DNA of 64,000 nt, from NCBI GenBank assembly GCA_018261905.1, contig JAGTRU010000016.1, positions 1-64,000 of the forward strand, in the 5' to 3' direction. The notes under the pieces are model-generated. The model worked only from the letters and a program-made list of their open reading frames with translations, was not told the DNA's origin and searched no databases. This document shows, piece by piece, positions 52,691 through 62,435 of the stretch. The stretch is from Pseudomonadota bacterium (GTDB lineage: Bacteria; Pseudomonadota; Gammaproteobacteria; Burkholderiales; Rhodocyclaceae). Both the position numbers and the translations under genes were made by a program. Each line of letters opens with the position of its first letter. Positions within the stretch are counted from its first letter, which is position 1.

Positions 52691-53659
52691 TTATCCGATC
52701 AGCGCCTGTCGCAGGGTTGGGCCATTGATGATGCGCGAGAGTTTGTCGGCATACATCGGATCAGTGGCATAACCCGCTTGCTGTAAACGTCGAGCAAACT
52801 CCGTGCCATCTTGCGAACCGATTACCCCGCCATAGCGCGAGTTATTGCGCAGCAGACTGGCGTAATCGCGAAAGCTTTCCTCGTATGAGGCATAGGCCCG
52901 AAAGCGCTCGACCACCTGCTGCGGCTGGCCATCGACGTATTCGGTGGTCGTGGTGTCAACCGTCGCGCCATTCCAGTTCTTGCCGGCCTTGATACCGAAC
53001 AGGTTGTAACTGGTGGAGCCATCGGCCCGCCGAATCTCGTTTTTCCCCCAGCCACTTTCCAGCGCCGAATGGGCGACCAGGAACTGCGGGGGAATACCGG
53101 TGGAACGGGAGGATTCGACCGCGTGCGGCCAGACCCGATTGACAAAATCCTTGGCCGACGCCGGCACTTCCTGGGCGGCCTCCCCCCCTACCGGGCTGGC
53201 AGCGGTGGCGGCATAGGCCGCCGAAGTGGGCAAGCTGCCGAGCACGGTCTTGTATTGCAAATGCCGGCTGTCGGGTGCTGCCAGCGGCAGGGCATTGCCG
53301 GCAGCGTTTGCCGGCGCGGCCAGCGCGGCTTGCCCTTCCGGCGTCGCCATTTGCCGGCCGAGCTGCTGCTCGATGAGTTGGGCGAAGCCGACGCCACGCC
53401 CCCCGGTAGCCAGGTTCTGGGCCATCTGTTGATCGAGCAGTCCGGTATAGAAACGGGACTGCTCGCTGTTGAGCATATCGTCCTGCGGCGTCGCATCGCG
53501 CATGCTCTTCATCACCATCTGCAGGAACAGGGTTTCAAATTGCTGTGCCGCCGCCTTCAGCCCCTCCTTGGGGTCCTTCTGGAACTGCGTACGCAGGTCC
53601 TGTGCCGAAGCCACATCGAATGCTGCCCGATTCGGCGTGTTCTGAATCTTGTTTGACAT
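52691..53659 (-). CDS. flgJ: Rod assembly protein and muramidase FlgJ
   Basis: A 322-residue two-domain FlgJ. The rod-capping N-terminal domain (about 20-105) has KAAAQQFETLFLQMVMKSMR; the C-terminal peptidoglycan hydrolase domain (about 165-320) has FLVAHSALESGWGKNEIRR with the catalytic glutamate in LESGWGK, and YNLFGIKAGKNW. It opens the wall for the rod. It lies 8 bp after flgI. Confidence 0.96.
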   Translation of the reverse strand: MSNKIQNTPNRAAFDVASAQDLRTQFQKDPKEGLKAAAQQFETLFLQMVMKSMRDATPQDDMLNSEQSRFYTGLLDQQMAQNLATGGRGVGFAQLIEQQLGRQMATPEGQAALAAPANAAGNALPLAAPDSRHLQYKTVLGSLPTSAAYAATAASPVGGEAAQEVPASAKDFVNRVWPHAVESSRSTGIPPQFLVAHSALESGWGKNEIRRADGSTSYNLFGIKAGKNWNGATVDTTTTEYVDGQPQQVVERFRAYASYEESFRDYASLLRNNSRYGGVIGSQDGTEFARRLQQAGYATDPMYADKLSRIINGPTLRQALIG

Positions 53660-53667
53660 GATCTGCT

Positions 53668-54762
53668 TCAGATGACCTCGAGGACGGCACGCAATGCGCC
53701 GGCCGCCTTCATCGCCTGCAGAATGGCCAGCAGATCCATCGGGTTGGCACCCAGCGAATTGAGGGCCTTGACGACATCCGACAGATTGACCCCGGCCTTA
53801 AGACTGACCAGGCTGCCGTTATCCTGCTTGACCTGAATATCCGCCCCCTGGCCAAGCGCCGGTTGGCCAGCATCGACGACGACGGACAAATTGCCGTGGG
53901 CAACGGCGCAGGACTGGATCGTCACCTTCTGATTCATCACGACCGAACCGGTGCGCGGGTTAACGATTACCTTGGCGATGCCATCCATGGCCCGCACGTC
54001 CAGGTTCTCGATGCGGCCCAGGAAGGCGACGCGGGCATCCATATCGTCCGGCGCCCGAACAGCGACGCGACGCCCATCGACCGCTTGGGCGGTGCCCGGC
54101 CCCATGCTTTTATTGATCGCATCGACCATATTTTGCGCCGTACCGAAATCGCTGCCGGCCAATTCGTAATAAACAAATCCGCCCTGCCCGACCGGCGTCG
54201 GGACGCTCCGCTCGACCGTCGCCCCCGCCGGAATCCGGCCTGCCGAAAGATGGTTGACCGTCACCTTGGAACCGCCCGACGAGCCACCCGCCCCACCGAC
54301 CAGCACTTCCCCCTGGGCGATGGCGTAGACCTGACCATCGGCCCCTTTTAGCTGGCTCATCAACAAGGTACCGCCCCGCAGACTTTTCGCATTGCCAATC
54401 GACGAGACGTTGACGTCAATCGGCTGCCCCGGCTTGGCAAAGGGTGGCAGGACGGCGGTAACCATGACGGCGGCGACATTCTTGAGCTGCAACTTGGTGG
54501 CCTGTTCCGGCGCCAGATTGACCCCCATCTGGGCCAGCATGTTGGCCATCGCCTGCGTCGTAAAGGGGGTTTGCGTCGTCTGGTCGCCCGTATTGTCGAG
54601 ACCGACGATAACGCCGTAGCCGATCAACTGGTTGTTCCGGACGCCCTGCAGGCTGGCCAGATCCTTGATGCGCTCGGCGAAGACGGGCTGTCCGCACAGC
54701 GGCAGGAAACAGGCGGCAACTATTGCCGCCCGGCGGAACCATTTGCTGTTATTCGTCTTCAT
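53668..54762 (-). CDS. flgI: Flagellar P-ring protein FlgI
   Basis: A 364-residue periplasmic protein. A signal peptide (about 1-27, ending GQPVFA) is followed by the family start ERIKDLASLQGVRNNQLIGY, then GLDNTGDQTTQTPFT and a C-terminal LNSLGANPMDLLAILQAMKA. ATG 54762 is chosen as it starts the signal peptide; the frame extends upstream. It forms the ring in the peptidoglycan layer. It is separated from flgH by an extra flgE-like gene. Confidence 0.95.
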   Translation of the reverse strand: MKTNNSKWFRRAAIVAACFLPLCGQPVFAERIKDLASLQGVRNNQLIGYGVIVGLDNTGDQTTQTPFTTQAMANMLAQMGVNLAPEQATKLQLKNVAAVMVTAVLPPFAKPGQPIDVNVSSIGNAKSLRGGTLLMSQLKGADGQVYAIAQGEVLVGGAGGSSGGSKVTVNHLSAGRIPAGATVERSVPTPVGQGGFVYYELAGSDFGTAQNMVDAINKSMGPGTAQAVDGRRVAVRAPDDMDARVAFLGRIENLDVRAMDGIAKVIVNPRTGSVVMNQKVTIQSCAVAHGNLSVVVDAGQPALGQGADIQVKQDNGSLVSLKAGVNLSDVVKALNSLGANPMDLLAILQAMKAAGALRAVLEVI

Positions 54763-54843
54763 GATGCGCCTCGGCCTGGATCTTTCTTCAATGACCATAC
54801 ATAAGAAAGAAGCGTGCCAGCGCCGAGCCAAACAGAAGTAGGC

Positions 54844-56139
54844 CTAACGCAACGCCGCCAGCGTCTTCAACACTTCGTCCTGGGTTTTGATCGACTGGGC
54901 ATTGGCCTGGTAATTACGCTGCATGGTGATCATATTGACCAGTTCGTCCGTCATGTCGACATTCGACTGTTCAAGCGAACTGGAAGCCAGCACCCCGCGA
55001 CCACCGGTTGCCGCGGTCCCGATGTTGGCGAGGCCGGAATTGGCGGTTTCCAGCCACAGATTGTCGCCCAGCGATTTCAATCCATTGGGATTGAGAAAGG
55101 TGGCCAGCGCCACCGTTCCGATATTCTGCGTCCGGTCATTTGAATAACGCCCCTGAATGACACCATCGGCGGAAAGACTGGTGGCCGTCAAAAAGCCGTC
55201 CTTGTAACCGTCCTGCTCGGCCTTGCCAATATCGAAAGCCGTCGCAAACTGGGTCGTCAGCCCCAGATCGATAGCGATCGGCAAGCTCGCGGTGGACGTC
55301 GTCGAGGTACTCGCTCCGGTCAGTGGGTCGGTGCTGACACTGACCGCCGTCAGGGCGCCGGTACTGGTAAAGGTCCCACCCGAGGTCAACAGGCCGCTCG
55401 GCGAAAAAGTGAGCTGGCGCGGCCCGGCGGCTTCTTCCGGAGGCGCCACGCCATCGATCCGGGTATACACATTCCAGGTATTCGGCGTATCGGTTTTGGC
55501 GAAATATAGCTGCAGTTCATGCGCCGCGGTATCGCCGCTAACCCCGGAATAGATCGTTTGCGTCGCCGACCAGTTGAAGGAATTGGTATCCGTCGTATCG
55601 AATGTGGCGTTGCGCGGCACGCTGGCACTATCGTCCAGATTGAAGCGCAGGCTGCTCGCTGAAGTTGCCTGCGCCGCCATTCCGGCGGTCAGCTTCAAGA
55701 CACCGGGCGCCCCGGTCGGCGCCGCCCCGGCCGCCCAACCGGTCAGATAATTACCTTGGGCGTTGACGATATAACGCTCGGCCGGGGTGCCCCCAGCCGC
55801 CGTCGGCACCGGTTCGAAATGAAATTCGCCATTGCGCGTATACGCGGTTCGCCCCGTCCCCGCAGCGTCGGCATTGACCTGGAACAGGCCATTGCCGTTA
55901 ATGGAAAAATCCAGACCGTTGCTGGTCGACTTCAGTCCCCCTTGAGCAAATTGCTGGGCCACGGAACTGGTCGCCGCACCATTGCCCGTGTCGGTCTTGA
56001 GATAGGAAGCAAAGATGTCGGAAAACTCGGCCCGCGACCCTTTGAAACCCACCGTGCCGGCATTGGCCAGGTTGTTGCTGATCACATCCAGACCGGTTGC
56101 CGCACCGAAAAGCCCGCTTAAACCTTGCACGAAAGACAT
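54844..56139 (-). CDS. Second FlgE-like hook protein, between flgH and flgI
   Basis: A 431-residue FlgE-family protein with both conserved ends: [40 protein letters not shown] and the C-terminal ELVNMITMQRNYQANAQSIK. These are closely alike to FlgE at 58397 (ELVNLITFQRNYQANAQSIK), but the middle is different and about 100 residues shorter. Rod proteins FlgF/FlgG are shorter still (247, 261), so it is best called a hook paralogue. It starts 15 bp after flgH and is in the same operon. It might be a distal-hook or alternative hook subunit; function not known. Confidence 0.9.
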   Translation of the reverse strand: MSFVQGLSGLFGAATGLDVISNNLANAGTVGFKGSRAEFSDIFASYLKTDTGNGAATSSVAQQFAQGGLKSTSNGLDFSINGNGLFQVNADAAGTGRTAYTRNGEFHFEPVPTAAGGTPAERYIVNAQGNYLTGWAAGAAPTGAPGVLKLTAGMAAQATSASSLRFNLDDSASVPRNATFDTTDTNSFNWSATQTIYSGVSGDTAAHELQLYFAKTDTPNTWNVYTRIDGVAPPEEAAGPRQLTFSPSGLLTSGGTFTSTGALTAVSVSTDPLTGASTSTTSTASLPIAIDLGLTTQFATAFDIGKAEQDGYKDGFLTATSLSADGVIQGRYSNDRTQNIGTVALATFLNPNGLKSLGDNLWLETANSGLANIGTAATGGRGVLASSSLEQSNVDMTDELVNMITMQRNYQANAQSIKTQDEVLKTLAALR

Positions 56140-56154
56140 CGCTTGGGCCTCGCT

Positions 56155-56823
56155 CTAGAAAGGGAGAACATTCATGAAGACGCGCGACAGCCAGCCCATG
56201 ACCATGCCATCGCTGAGCTGACCGGAAGACTTGTATTCGATACGGGCATCGGCCACCTTCGATGAACTGATGGTATTGGAGGCATCGACAAAGGCCGGAT
56301 TGACCACCCCGGAAAGGCGGACGAATTCCTGTTCGGCGCTGATCGACAACTGCTTTTCTCCAGATACCAGCAGGTTGCCATTGGGCAGCACATCAATCAC
56401 GGTAACCGTGATGGCACCGCTAAATACGTTGTTGTTAGCGGCATCCCCCTTGCCTTCAAACGCCTCGGCGCTGGTGGCATTGGCATTGAGACTGGTCAGC
56501 CCGCCAAGCAGGGATTTCGGCGCAATTCCGGACATGGCGCTGACCGAGGCCTTGGTCGAATTGGATTTATCCAGCTTGTTATTGGATTTCTTGGAAGCCG
56601 TCGTATTTTCCGTGATCGTGATGGTGATCGTATCCCCGACAAAACGAGCCCGCCGGTCTTCGAACAGCGGCCGACTGCTGGTGGCCTGGAATATCGCCCC
56701 GTTGGCATTGGCCGTTTCGATACGCTGCGGCGGGCGGGCCGTCATCGGCTGATGAATATTGGTCGGCGGCACGGTCGAACAGCCGGCGAGCAAGACCATG
56801 GCAAACAAGGCAAGGGTCTTCAT
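56155..56823 (-). CDS. flgH: Flagellar L-ring lipoprotein FlgH
   Basis: A 222-residue outer-membrane lipoprotein: signal peptide MKTLALFAMVLLAGCST with lipobox LAGC (C15), RARFVGDTITITITENTTAS, and the C-terminal SSGQLSDGMVMGWLSRVFMN. It forms the L ring around the rod. It lies 9 bp after flgG. Confidence 0.96.
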   Translation of the reverse strand: MKTLALFAMVLLAGCSTVPPTNIHQPMTARPPQRIETANANGAIFQATSSRPLFEDRRARFVGDTITITITENTTASKKSNNKLDKSNSTKASVSAMSGIAPKSLLGGLTSLNANATSAEAFEGKGDAANNNVFSGAITVTVIDVLPNGNLLVSGEKQLSISAEQEFVRLSGVVNPAFVDASNTISSSKVADARIEYKSSGQLSDGMVMGWLSRVFMNVLPF

Positions 56824-56832
56824 GATTTCACC

Positions 56833-57618
56833 TCATAACTGGGTCAGACGACCGAGCATGGCATCGGAAGTGGACACCACCTTCGAATTCAGTTCATAGG
56901 CCCGCTGGGTCTGTATCATCGTCACCAACTCTTCCGCCACATTGACATTCGAGGTTTCGACGAAGCCCTGATTGAGCACACCGGCGCCGTTTGACCCCGG
57001 GGTGTTGGGCGTTGGCGTACCGCTTGAGGCGGTTTCGAGGAAGAGGTTCTGGCCGACGCTTTGCAAACCGGCCGGATTGACGAAGGTGGCCAGTTGAATC
57101 TGCCCGATCTGCGTCGTTGGTTGCGGATTGCCCGGCTGGGTAACGCTGACCACGCCATCGGTACCGATGGTCAGGGACAGGGCATCGGCCGGAATGGTGA
57201 TCGCCGGCTGCAGGGGATAGCCATTCGAGGTCACCACCTGGCCGGTACTGTCTTTCTGAAAGGAACCGTCGCGCGTGTACGCCGTGCTGCCATCGGGTAA
57301 CAGCACCTGCAGGAAGCCATTGCCCTGCACCGCGATATCAAGGGTGCTATCGGTTTTTTGCAGATTGCCCTGAGTAAATATCCGTGCCGTCGACACCGGC
57401 CGCACACCGGTCCCCAACTGCAGGCCGGTAGGAATTTGCGTCTGCTGCGAAGACTGTGCGCCGGGCTGGCGCAGGGTCTGGTAGAGGAGATCTTCAAAAA
57501 CCGCTTTGCCGCGTTTGAAACCATTCGTACTGACGTTGGCCAGGTTGTTCGAAATAACGTCGAGCTGGGTCTGCTGAGCATCCAGGCCAGTGCGGGCAAT
57601 CCACAGGGAACGGATCAT
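56833..57618 (-). CDS. flgG: Distal rod protein FlgG
   Basis: A 261-residue distal-rod protein of standard length: [40 protein letters not shown] and a C-terminal [20 protein letters not shown]. It lies 13 bp after flgF. Confidence 0.97.
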   Translation of the reverse strand: MIRSLWIARTGLDAQQTQLDVISNNLANVSTNGFKRGKAVFEDLLYQTLRQPGAQSSQQTQIPTGLQLGTGVRPVSTARIFTQGNLQKTDSTLDIAVQGNGFLQVLLPDGSTAYTRDGSFQKDSTGQVVTSNGYPLQPAITIPADALSLTIGTDGVVSVTQPGNPQPTTQIGQIQLATFVNPAGLQSVGQNLFLETASSGTPTPNTPGSNGAGVLNQGFVETSNVNVAEELVTMIQTQRAYELNSKVVSTSDAMLGRLTQL

Positions 57619-57631
57619 GATTCGGGTCCTA

Positions 57632-58375
57632 TCAGGAATTCAACGACAGTAACTGATCGGCGCGCTGGGCGTTGGTATCAGCTGTCTGCATCATCTTTAT
57701 TTGCATTTCAAACTGGCGGGCCAGGCTGATCAGATTGACCATGGCATCGGTCACATTGACGTTACTGCCCTCCAGCGAGCCGGACGACAACTTGACCTGC
57801 TCGTCAGCCGCCGCCGGCTGGCCGCTACGCAGGCGAAACAAGCCATCTGACCCGCGCACCAGGTCGGCCTCCGGCGGATTGACCATCTTGATCCGGCCAA
57901 TCGCACTGGCGTTGTTCCGGGCGCCAGTCGTCGGCACCACGGAAACCGTACCGTCAGAAGCGATTTCAATGTCGTTATCGGGCGGGATATTGATCGGGCC
58001 GCCATCGCCCAGTACGGTCAGGCCAGCTTTGGTTTGCAATTGCCCGGTGACATCGACGTCCAGGCTGCCACCACGGGTATAGGCTTCGCTGCCGTCCGGC
58101 AACTGCACCGCCAGCCAGCCGCGACCATTGATCGAAACGTCAAGATTGCGACCGGTAAACAACTGCGGCCCTTCATCGAACACATCGCTGACCGAGGCAT
58201 CGACGACGAAGGCCCGGGTCGGCATCCCCTGGCCTTGCACCGGTACCGCCCGGAAGCGGTGTTCCTGCGACTTGAAGCCGACGGTACTGGCGTTGGCCAG
58301 ATTGTTTGCCGTCCCGGCCTGCTGCATGAAAACATGCTTGGCGCCGGTCATTGCGGTGTAGATCAGACGATCCAT
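57632..58375 (-). CDS. flgF: Proximal rod protein FlgF
   Basis: A 247-residue rod protein: [40 protein letters not shown] and a C-terminal [20 protein letters not shown]. It lies 21 bp after flgE. Confidence 0.96.
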   Translation of the reverse strand: MDRLIYTAMTGAKHVFMQQAGTANNLANASTVGFKSQEHRFRAVPVQGQGMPTRAFVVDASVSDVFDEGPQLFTGRNLDVSINGRGWLAVQLPDGSEAYTRGGSLDVDVTGQLQTKAGLTVLGDGGPINIPPDNDIEIASDGTVSVVPTTGARNNASAIGRIKMVNPPEADLVRGSDGLFRLRSGQPAAADEQVKLSSGSLEGSNVNVTDAMVNLISLARQFEMQIKMMQTADTNAQRADQLLSLNS

Positions 58376-58396
58376 GGCAGCGACTCAGTAACTTTT

Positions 58397-59995
58397 TTAA
58401 CGCAGATTGACCAGGGTTTGCATAACCTGATCCTGGGTCTTGATGGACTGGGCATTGGCCTGGTAATTACGCTGGAAGGTAATCAGATTGACCAACTCCT
58501 GGGTCAGGTCGACATTCGCTTCTTCGACGGCCGAGGACTGCAGCAGACCGCGATTACCGGCACCCGGGTCGCCGACCAGCGGCTGCCCGGAGGCGGCGGT
58601 TTCCGCCCACTGATTGTTGCCCATACTGGCCAGGCCGGTCGGCGCAATGAAATCGACCAGCACCAGTTGGCAGATATCCTTGGTCTGCCCATTACTGTAA
58701 TTGCCGCGCAAGACCCCTTCCTGGGAAACCGACACCGAACTCAGACGACCGTAGGGGTAACCGTCCTGGGTCAGTTTATTGACGTCGTATCCGGCGCCGA
58801 ACAGGGTGCTGTTGTCGTAGTCGATGGGAATGTCATTGGTAAACAGGCCGGCAAAGGAAGCATCCCCACCCTGCGTCGGATCGATCAGTTTGGCGACATC
58901 GATATTGAACTTGTAGTCGGACGCCATCGCCGCCGCTGCCGTGGTGTAGGTTACGACGTAACTCCCCCCGGCCGTCAGCGAACCGGTATCGAGCAGCCCG
59001 CTGGTGGCATCGATCGAGACACTAGCGGTGACATCGGCCCCGGTCGAATCGATCACCGACACCACGCTGGCCATCGGCGGCAGCGTCGACTCCAGCCCAC
59101 CGGCCGCGGCAATCGTATTCGTCATGGTAATCCCCGCCCCCCCGACCCAACCGGTCGTCAGCACATTGCCGGCGGCATCGAACTCCAGGGTCGGCACGCC
59201 GCTGGCACCGGTATTCGTCGCCCCGGCAACGGTCGAGGTGATGTCATGATTGTCCATCACATAATGGACCTGCCACAGGTTCTTGGCCGGCGCTGTTCCT
59301 TCCGAGTTGCCGACCCGCGTAAAGTACATCGACAGCGCGTGGTCATTCCCTTTCTGGTCATAGACGGTGATCGACGTCGAGTAATTGAAGGTATTCAGAT
59401 TGTTCGGCGGGAAAGCCGTATTCGCCGTCCACGGGGCCAGATTATTGGGGCTGGCCGAAGTCAGCGACTTCAGATCGCGGTCGTCGAAATTCATTTGCGT
59501 CGCGATCCCCGGATTGGTCGTTGCCGACCCCGTGGCTTTCGGCGTCACCCCGGAGGTATCGAGCTGAACGGGAAGGAGTTGCGAACGATCGGTAATCCCA
59601 TTGACGACCGGGTAGCCGGTCAGATTGTTTTTCTGGGCATTGATGACGAAGCCGTTGTCATCCAGGTGAAACTGGCCGTTCCGCGTATAGGTCGTGGTCT
59701 GGTCGGTGGCGCTCTTCTGCAGGCGGAAGAAGCCCGCGCCATTGACCGCGAGATCCAGAGGATTGTTGGAGTTCGAGATATTGCCCTGGGAGAATTGTTG
59801 CTGGACAACCGAGGTCGACGTCCCGATCCCGACCTGCGAGCCGCCGCCGACGCCCAGCGAGGCGGCATAGACGTCGGCAAACTGCGCCTGACCGCCCTTG
59901 AAGCCGATGGTCGAAGCATTGGCAATATTGTTGCTGATGACGTCCAGCGCCTTGGACGAATTATTTAAACCGCTTAAACCTTGTTGGAATGCCAT
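58397..59995 (-). CDS. flgE: Flagellar hook protein FlgE
   Basis: A 532-residue hook protein in the standard place after flgD. N-terminus MAFQQGLSGLNNSSKALDVI and NASTIGFKGGQAQFADVY; C-terminus TQELVNLITFQRNYQANAQS. It is longer than the enteric protein (about 400), with the extra length in the exposed middle domains. A shorter paralogue is at 54844. Confidence 0.96.
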   Translation of the reverse strand: MAFQQGLSGLNNSSKALDVISNNIANASTIGFKGGQAQFADVYAASLGVGGGSQVGIGTSTSVVQQQFSQGNISNSNNPLDLAVNGAGFFRLQKSATDQTTTYTRNGQFHLDDNGFVINAQKNNLTGYPVVNGITDRSQLLPVQLDTSGVTPKATGSATTNPGIATQMNFDDRDLKSLTSASPNNLAPWTANTAFPPNNLNTFNYSTSITVYDQKGNDHALSMYFTRVGNSEGTAPAKNLWQVHYVMDNHDITSTVAGATNTGASGVPTLEFDAAGNVLTTGWVGGAGITMTNTIAAAGGLESTLPPMASVVSVIDSTGADVTASVSIDATSGLLDTGSLTAGGSYVVTYTTAAAAMASDYKFNIDVAKLIDPTQGGDASFAGLFTNDIPIDYDNSTLFGAGYDVNKLTQDGYPYGRLSSVSVSQEGVLRGNYSNGQTKDICQLVLVDFIAPTGLASMGNNQWAETAASGQPLVGDPGAGNRGLLQSSAVEEANVDLTQELVNLITFQRNYQANAQSIKTQDQVMQTLVNLR

Positions 59996-60007
59996 GATGA
60001 ATCTCCA

Positions 60008-60691
60008 TCAATTCATGATTTGCAGAATGTCGCTGTAGGCAACCGTCTTGTTGTCCGCCAACTGCAGCGACGCCCCATCCGATGACAGAGTTACAGCACT
60101 TACTATGCCAGCCTGCAGGGCTGTCGCTTCGACCTTGCTGTCGCCACGCACCGCTTCCACACTGAAGGTGTATTTACCCTGCGCCAAAGCGGCTCCGGTA
60201 TCGGATTTGCCATCCCAGACGAAGTTCAGCGTGCCGGCCGGTTGCTCTGTCAGCTTCTGGGTTTGCACCACCTTGCCGGCGGCATCCTTGATCGTGATGG
60301 TCACCTTGTCCGCCGCACCGGCAAGATTGACCCCGCCGATGGCACCATCAGCCGCCAATTCGAGGTTGCTACCGGCAGTTAATACCGTTTTTCCGATCAT
60401 CGCCGCCGCCTGCATGTTCTGCGTTCCGGCGTAGCTGCTGAGCAACTTGTCCATCGTCGCATTGAGCTTTTCGATACCGCTCACCGTGCTGATCTGCGAG
60501 AGCTGCGTGGTCATTTGATTGGCATCGGTCGGATTGAGCGGATCCTGGTTTTTCAATTGGGTAATCAGCAAATTCAAAAAGCGTGTCTGCATCTCGTCGG
60601 CCGTTGTCGTCTTGGTCGTCGACGTGCCGTTAATGGAGGAAAACAGTGCCGCATTTGAACTGTTGGCATTGGTGACTGAACTTGTTGCCAT
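60008..60691 (-). CDS. flgD: Hook assembly scaffold protein FlgD
   Basis: A 227-residue hook cap: N-terminal part with FLNLLITQLKNQDPLNPTDA and TQLSQISTVSGIEKLN, then a FlgD Ig-like/tudor region (TQKLTEQPAGTLNFVWDGKS). It lies 12 bp before flgE. Confidence 0.96.
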   Translation of the reverse strand: MATSSVTNANSSNAALFSSINGTSTTKTTTADEMQTRFLNLLITQLKNQDPLNPTDANQMTTQLSQISTVSGIEKLNATMDKLLSSYAGTQNMQAAAMIGKTVLTAGSNLELAADGAIGGVNLAGAADKVTITIKDAAGKVVQTQKLTEQPAGTLNFVWDGKSDTGAALAQGKYTFSVEAVRGDSKVEATALQAGIVSAVTLSSDGASLQLADNKTVAYSDILQIMN

Positions 60692-60705
60692 GGTCGTGCT
60701 CCCGG

Positions 60706-61119
60706 TTAGCCCTGGCCGATCTGCAAGGTACGCAGCATCATGGTCTTGGCAGTATTCATTACTTCAACATTGGTCTGGTACGAGCGTGAAGCGGAAATCA
60801 TGTTGGTCATTTCTTCAACGACATTGACGTTGGGAAAGGCCACATATCCTTTCTCGTCAGCCGCCGGATTCTTTGGGTCATAGACCAGGCGCGGCGGTGA
60901 AGCATCTTCGACCACCTGGCGGACGCGCACCCCTCTTGAAGCATCGCCGGCGCCGCCCATCGGCGTCGCTTCGAAAACCACCTGCTTGGCGCGATAGGGT
61001 TTGCCATCGGCCGAAATGACGCTGTCCGCATTGGCCAGGTTGGAGGCCACGGCGTTCAGACGCATCGACTGGGCGGTCATCGCACTCGATGAAACCTGGA
61101 AAACATTAAACAAGCTCAT
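60706..61119 (-). CDS. flgC: Proximal rod protein FlgC
   Basis: A 137-residue rod protein: [33 protein letters not shown] and the C-terminal [20 protein letters not shown]. It lies 11 bp after flgB. Confidence 0.97.
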   Translation of the reverse strand: MSLFNVFQVSSSAMTAQSMRLNAVASNLANADSVISADGKPYRAKQVVFEATPMGGAGDASRGVRVRQVVEDASPPRLVYDPKNPAADEKGYVAFPNVNVVEEMTNMISASRSYQTNVEVMNTAKTMMLRTLQIGQG

Positions 61120-61130
61120 TCGCTATCTCC

Positions 61131-61538
61131 TTAACCCTGGGTGCTACTCAAGGCAGTGCGCATACCCTTGAATTTGTCGCCGATCAGTTGGGTGAGAATT
61201 TGGTATTGCAAGGCGTTTTCGGAAATCTGCGTCCGCTCGACATCCATATCCACCGTATTGCCGTCAACTGCCGACTGGGTTTCCGCCCGGTATTGCAAAA
61301 AGGCCGAGCCGTTGAGGGCATCGCCTTGCTGGTGCCCGCCGGCCGTCCGGCTCATGGCCAGACCTCCCGCCCCCTGTCCGGCCATGGCATTCTGCATGGC
61401 CGCCGTGAAGCTGAAATCGCGCGCCTTGTAGTGCGGGGTGTCGGCATTCGCAATATTCGAAGCCAGCACCTGATGGCGCATGGTGCGCAAATTCATCGCC
61501 TGACTAAGTACCGAAACACTCTGTGCAATTGCCGACAT
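61131..61538 (-). CDS. flgB: Proximal rod protein FlgB
   Basis: A 135-residue rod protein: LRTMRHQVLASNIANADTPH and a C-terminal ENALQYQILTQLIGDKFKGM. ATG 61538 is chosen over the upstream in-frame ATG 61562, because it follows GGAGAG at the right distance and the start site predicted from the sigma54 promoter (about 61557) would leave the longer version without its first codons. First gene of the flgB-flgL run. Confidence 0.94.
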   Translation of the reverse strand: MSAIAQSVSVLSQAMNLRTMRHQVLASNIANADTPHYKARDFSFTAAMQNAMAGQGAGGLAMSRTAGGHQQGDALNGSAFLQYRAETQSAVDGNTVDMDVERTQISENALQYQILTQLIGDKFKGMRTALSSTQG

Positions 61539-61568
61539 GAGACTCTCCAATAATCCGGACAATTCAAA

Positions 61569-61583
61569 GCATGCTCCATGCCA
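61569..61583 (-). promoter_or_regulatory. Sigma54 promoter of the flgB operon
   Basis: On the minus strand TGGCATGGAGCATGCTTT: GG (61582-61581), exactly 10 nt, GC (61570-61569), with the favoured TGGCA and TGCTTT surroundings. The predicted start is about 19 nt before flgB ATG 61538. Confidence 0.85.
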
Positions 61584-61613
61584 CCACTAGAGGGCGCGCC
61601 ATTTGAAGCGTTA

Positions 61614-61652
61614 GCGGCAAGATTAATAGCCCCCTTCGGCAATTCTTGCCGC
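61614..61652. repeat. Inverted repeat in the flgA-flgB divergent region
   Basis: GCGGCAAG (61614-61621) and CTTGCCGC (61645-61652) are perfect 8-bp arms with a 23-nt spacer, lying between the flgB promoter and the flgA start. It could be an operator or activator site; there is no direct proof. Confidence 0.4.
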
Positions 61653-61694
61653 CACCTCTATTCCCCCTTCGGGTCCGGTCAGGCACAATGCGCC

Positions 61695-62372
61695 ATGCGG
61701 CTTTTCCGTTACCTGCTACTACTCTTCCTCCTGCCAGGCCCGGCGACGGCAGCAACCGATCTTGACCTGCTGCTGGATACGGCTGAACGGCACGTTCGCC
61801 TGCAAACGCAGGGGCTCCCCGGCAAGGTCAGCATCACGCTGGGCACTCTGGACAGCAAACGCCTGCCCCCCTGCTCGGCACTCGAAGCCTTCACGCCTTC
61901 CGGCGCCCGCCTGCTGGGCAAGACACATGTCGGGGTGCGCTGCCTGACCCCCAACACCTGGAGCGTTCTGCTCCCGGTACAGATTTCGGCCTTCGGCCAT
62001 TACGTCACCTCGGCCCGTCCGCTTCTCGCCGGCCAACCGATCCAGGCGGGCGACCTCAACGTTCTCAGCGGCGACCTATCGACGCTCCCCACCGGGGTCG
62101 TCACCGATCCGGCCGCCGCCTTGGGCAAGACACCGCGCAACTCGCTGGCAGCCGGGCTGCCTTTACGCGCCGATCAATTGATCGCACCAATAGTCATCCA
62201 CCAGGGTCAAACAGTTCGTGTCATTTCGAAAGGCGAGGGGTTTTCCGTGGCCAGTGAAGGGAAGGCGCTAAGCAGTGCCGCCGAAGGGCAGATCGCCCAA
62301 ATCCGCATGGCGTCCGGACAAACGGTGAGCGGCGTGGCAAGAGCCAACGGTAGCGTTGAAATTGCTTTTTGA
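61695..62372 (+). CDS. flgA: P-ring assembly chaperone FlgA
   Basis: A 225-residue periplasmic protein with signal peptide MRLFRYLLLLFLLPGPATA, and the SAF domain (about 100-220) with LLAGQPIQAGDLNVL, LAAGLPLRADQL and a C-terminal VISKGEGFSVASEGKAL. It helps assemble FlgI. ATG 61695 begins the signal peptide; the frame is open to 61578. It is divergent from flgB. Confidence 0.94.
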   Translation: MRLFRYLLLLFLLPGPATAATDLDLLLDTAERHVRLQTQGLPGKVSITLGTLDSKRLPPCSALEAFTPSGARLLGKTHVGVRCLTPNTWSVLLPVQISAFGHYVTSARPLLAGQPIQAGDLNVLSGDLSTLPTGVVTDPAAALGKTPRNSLAAGLPLRADQLIAPIVIHQGQTVRVISKGEGFSVASEGKALSSAAEGQIAQIRMASGQTVSGVARANGSVEIAF

Positions 62373-62374
62373 GC

Positions 62375-62401
62375 TAAAGTTTGCTGCTGCCTGGCCGTTA
62401 A
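62375..62401 (+). promoter_or_regulatory. Sigma28 (FliA) promoter of flgM-flgN
   Basis: TAAAGTTT (62375-62382), 11 nt, GCCGTTAA (62394-62401): 15 of 16 consensus positions. It begins two bases after the flgA stop, so flgMN can be expressed late, apart from flgA. Confidence 0.87.
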
Positions 62402-62435
62402 GTTCAGTAAGTCCTGAAGTATTGCGAGATCCATC

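Noticed and set aside
61539..61562. Longer FlgB from ATG 61562
   Set aside because: That codon would lie upstream of the predicted transcript start and has no ribosome site; 61538 has GGAGAG.
61612..61636. Sigma54 promoter for flgA
   Set aside because: GG and GC are 11 nt apart, not 10, and the surrounding bases do not fit.
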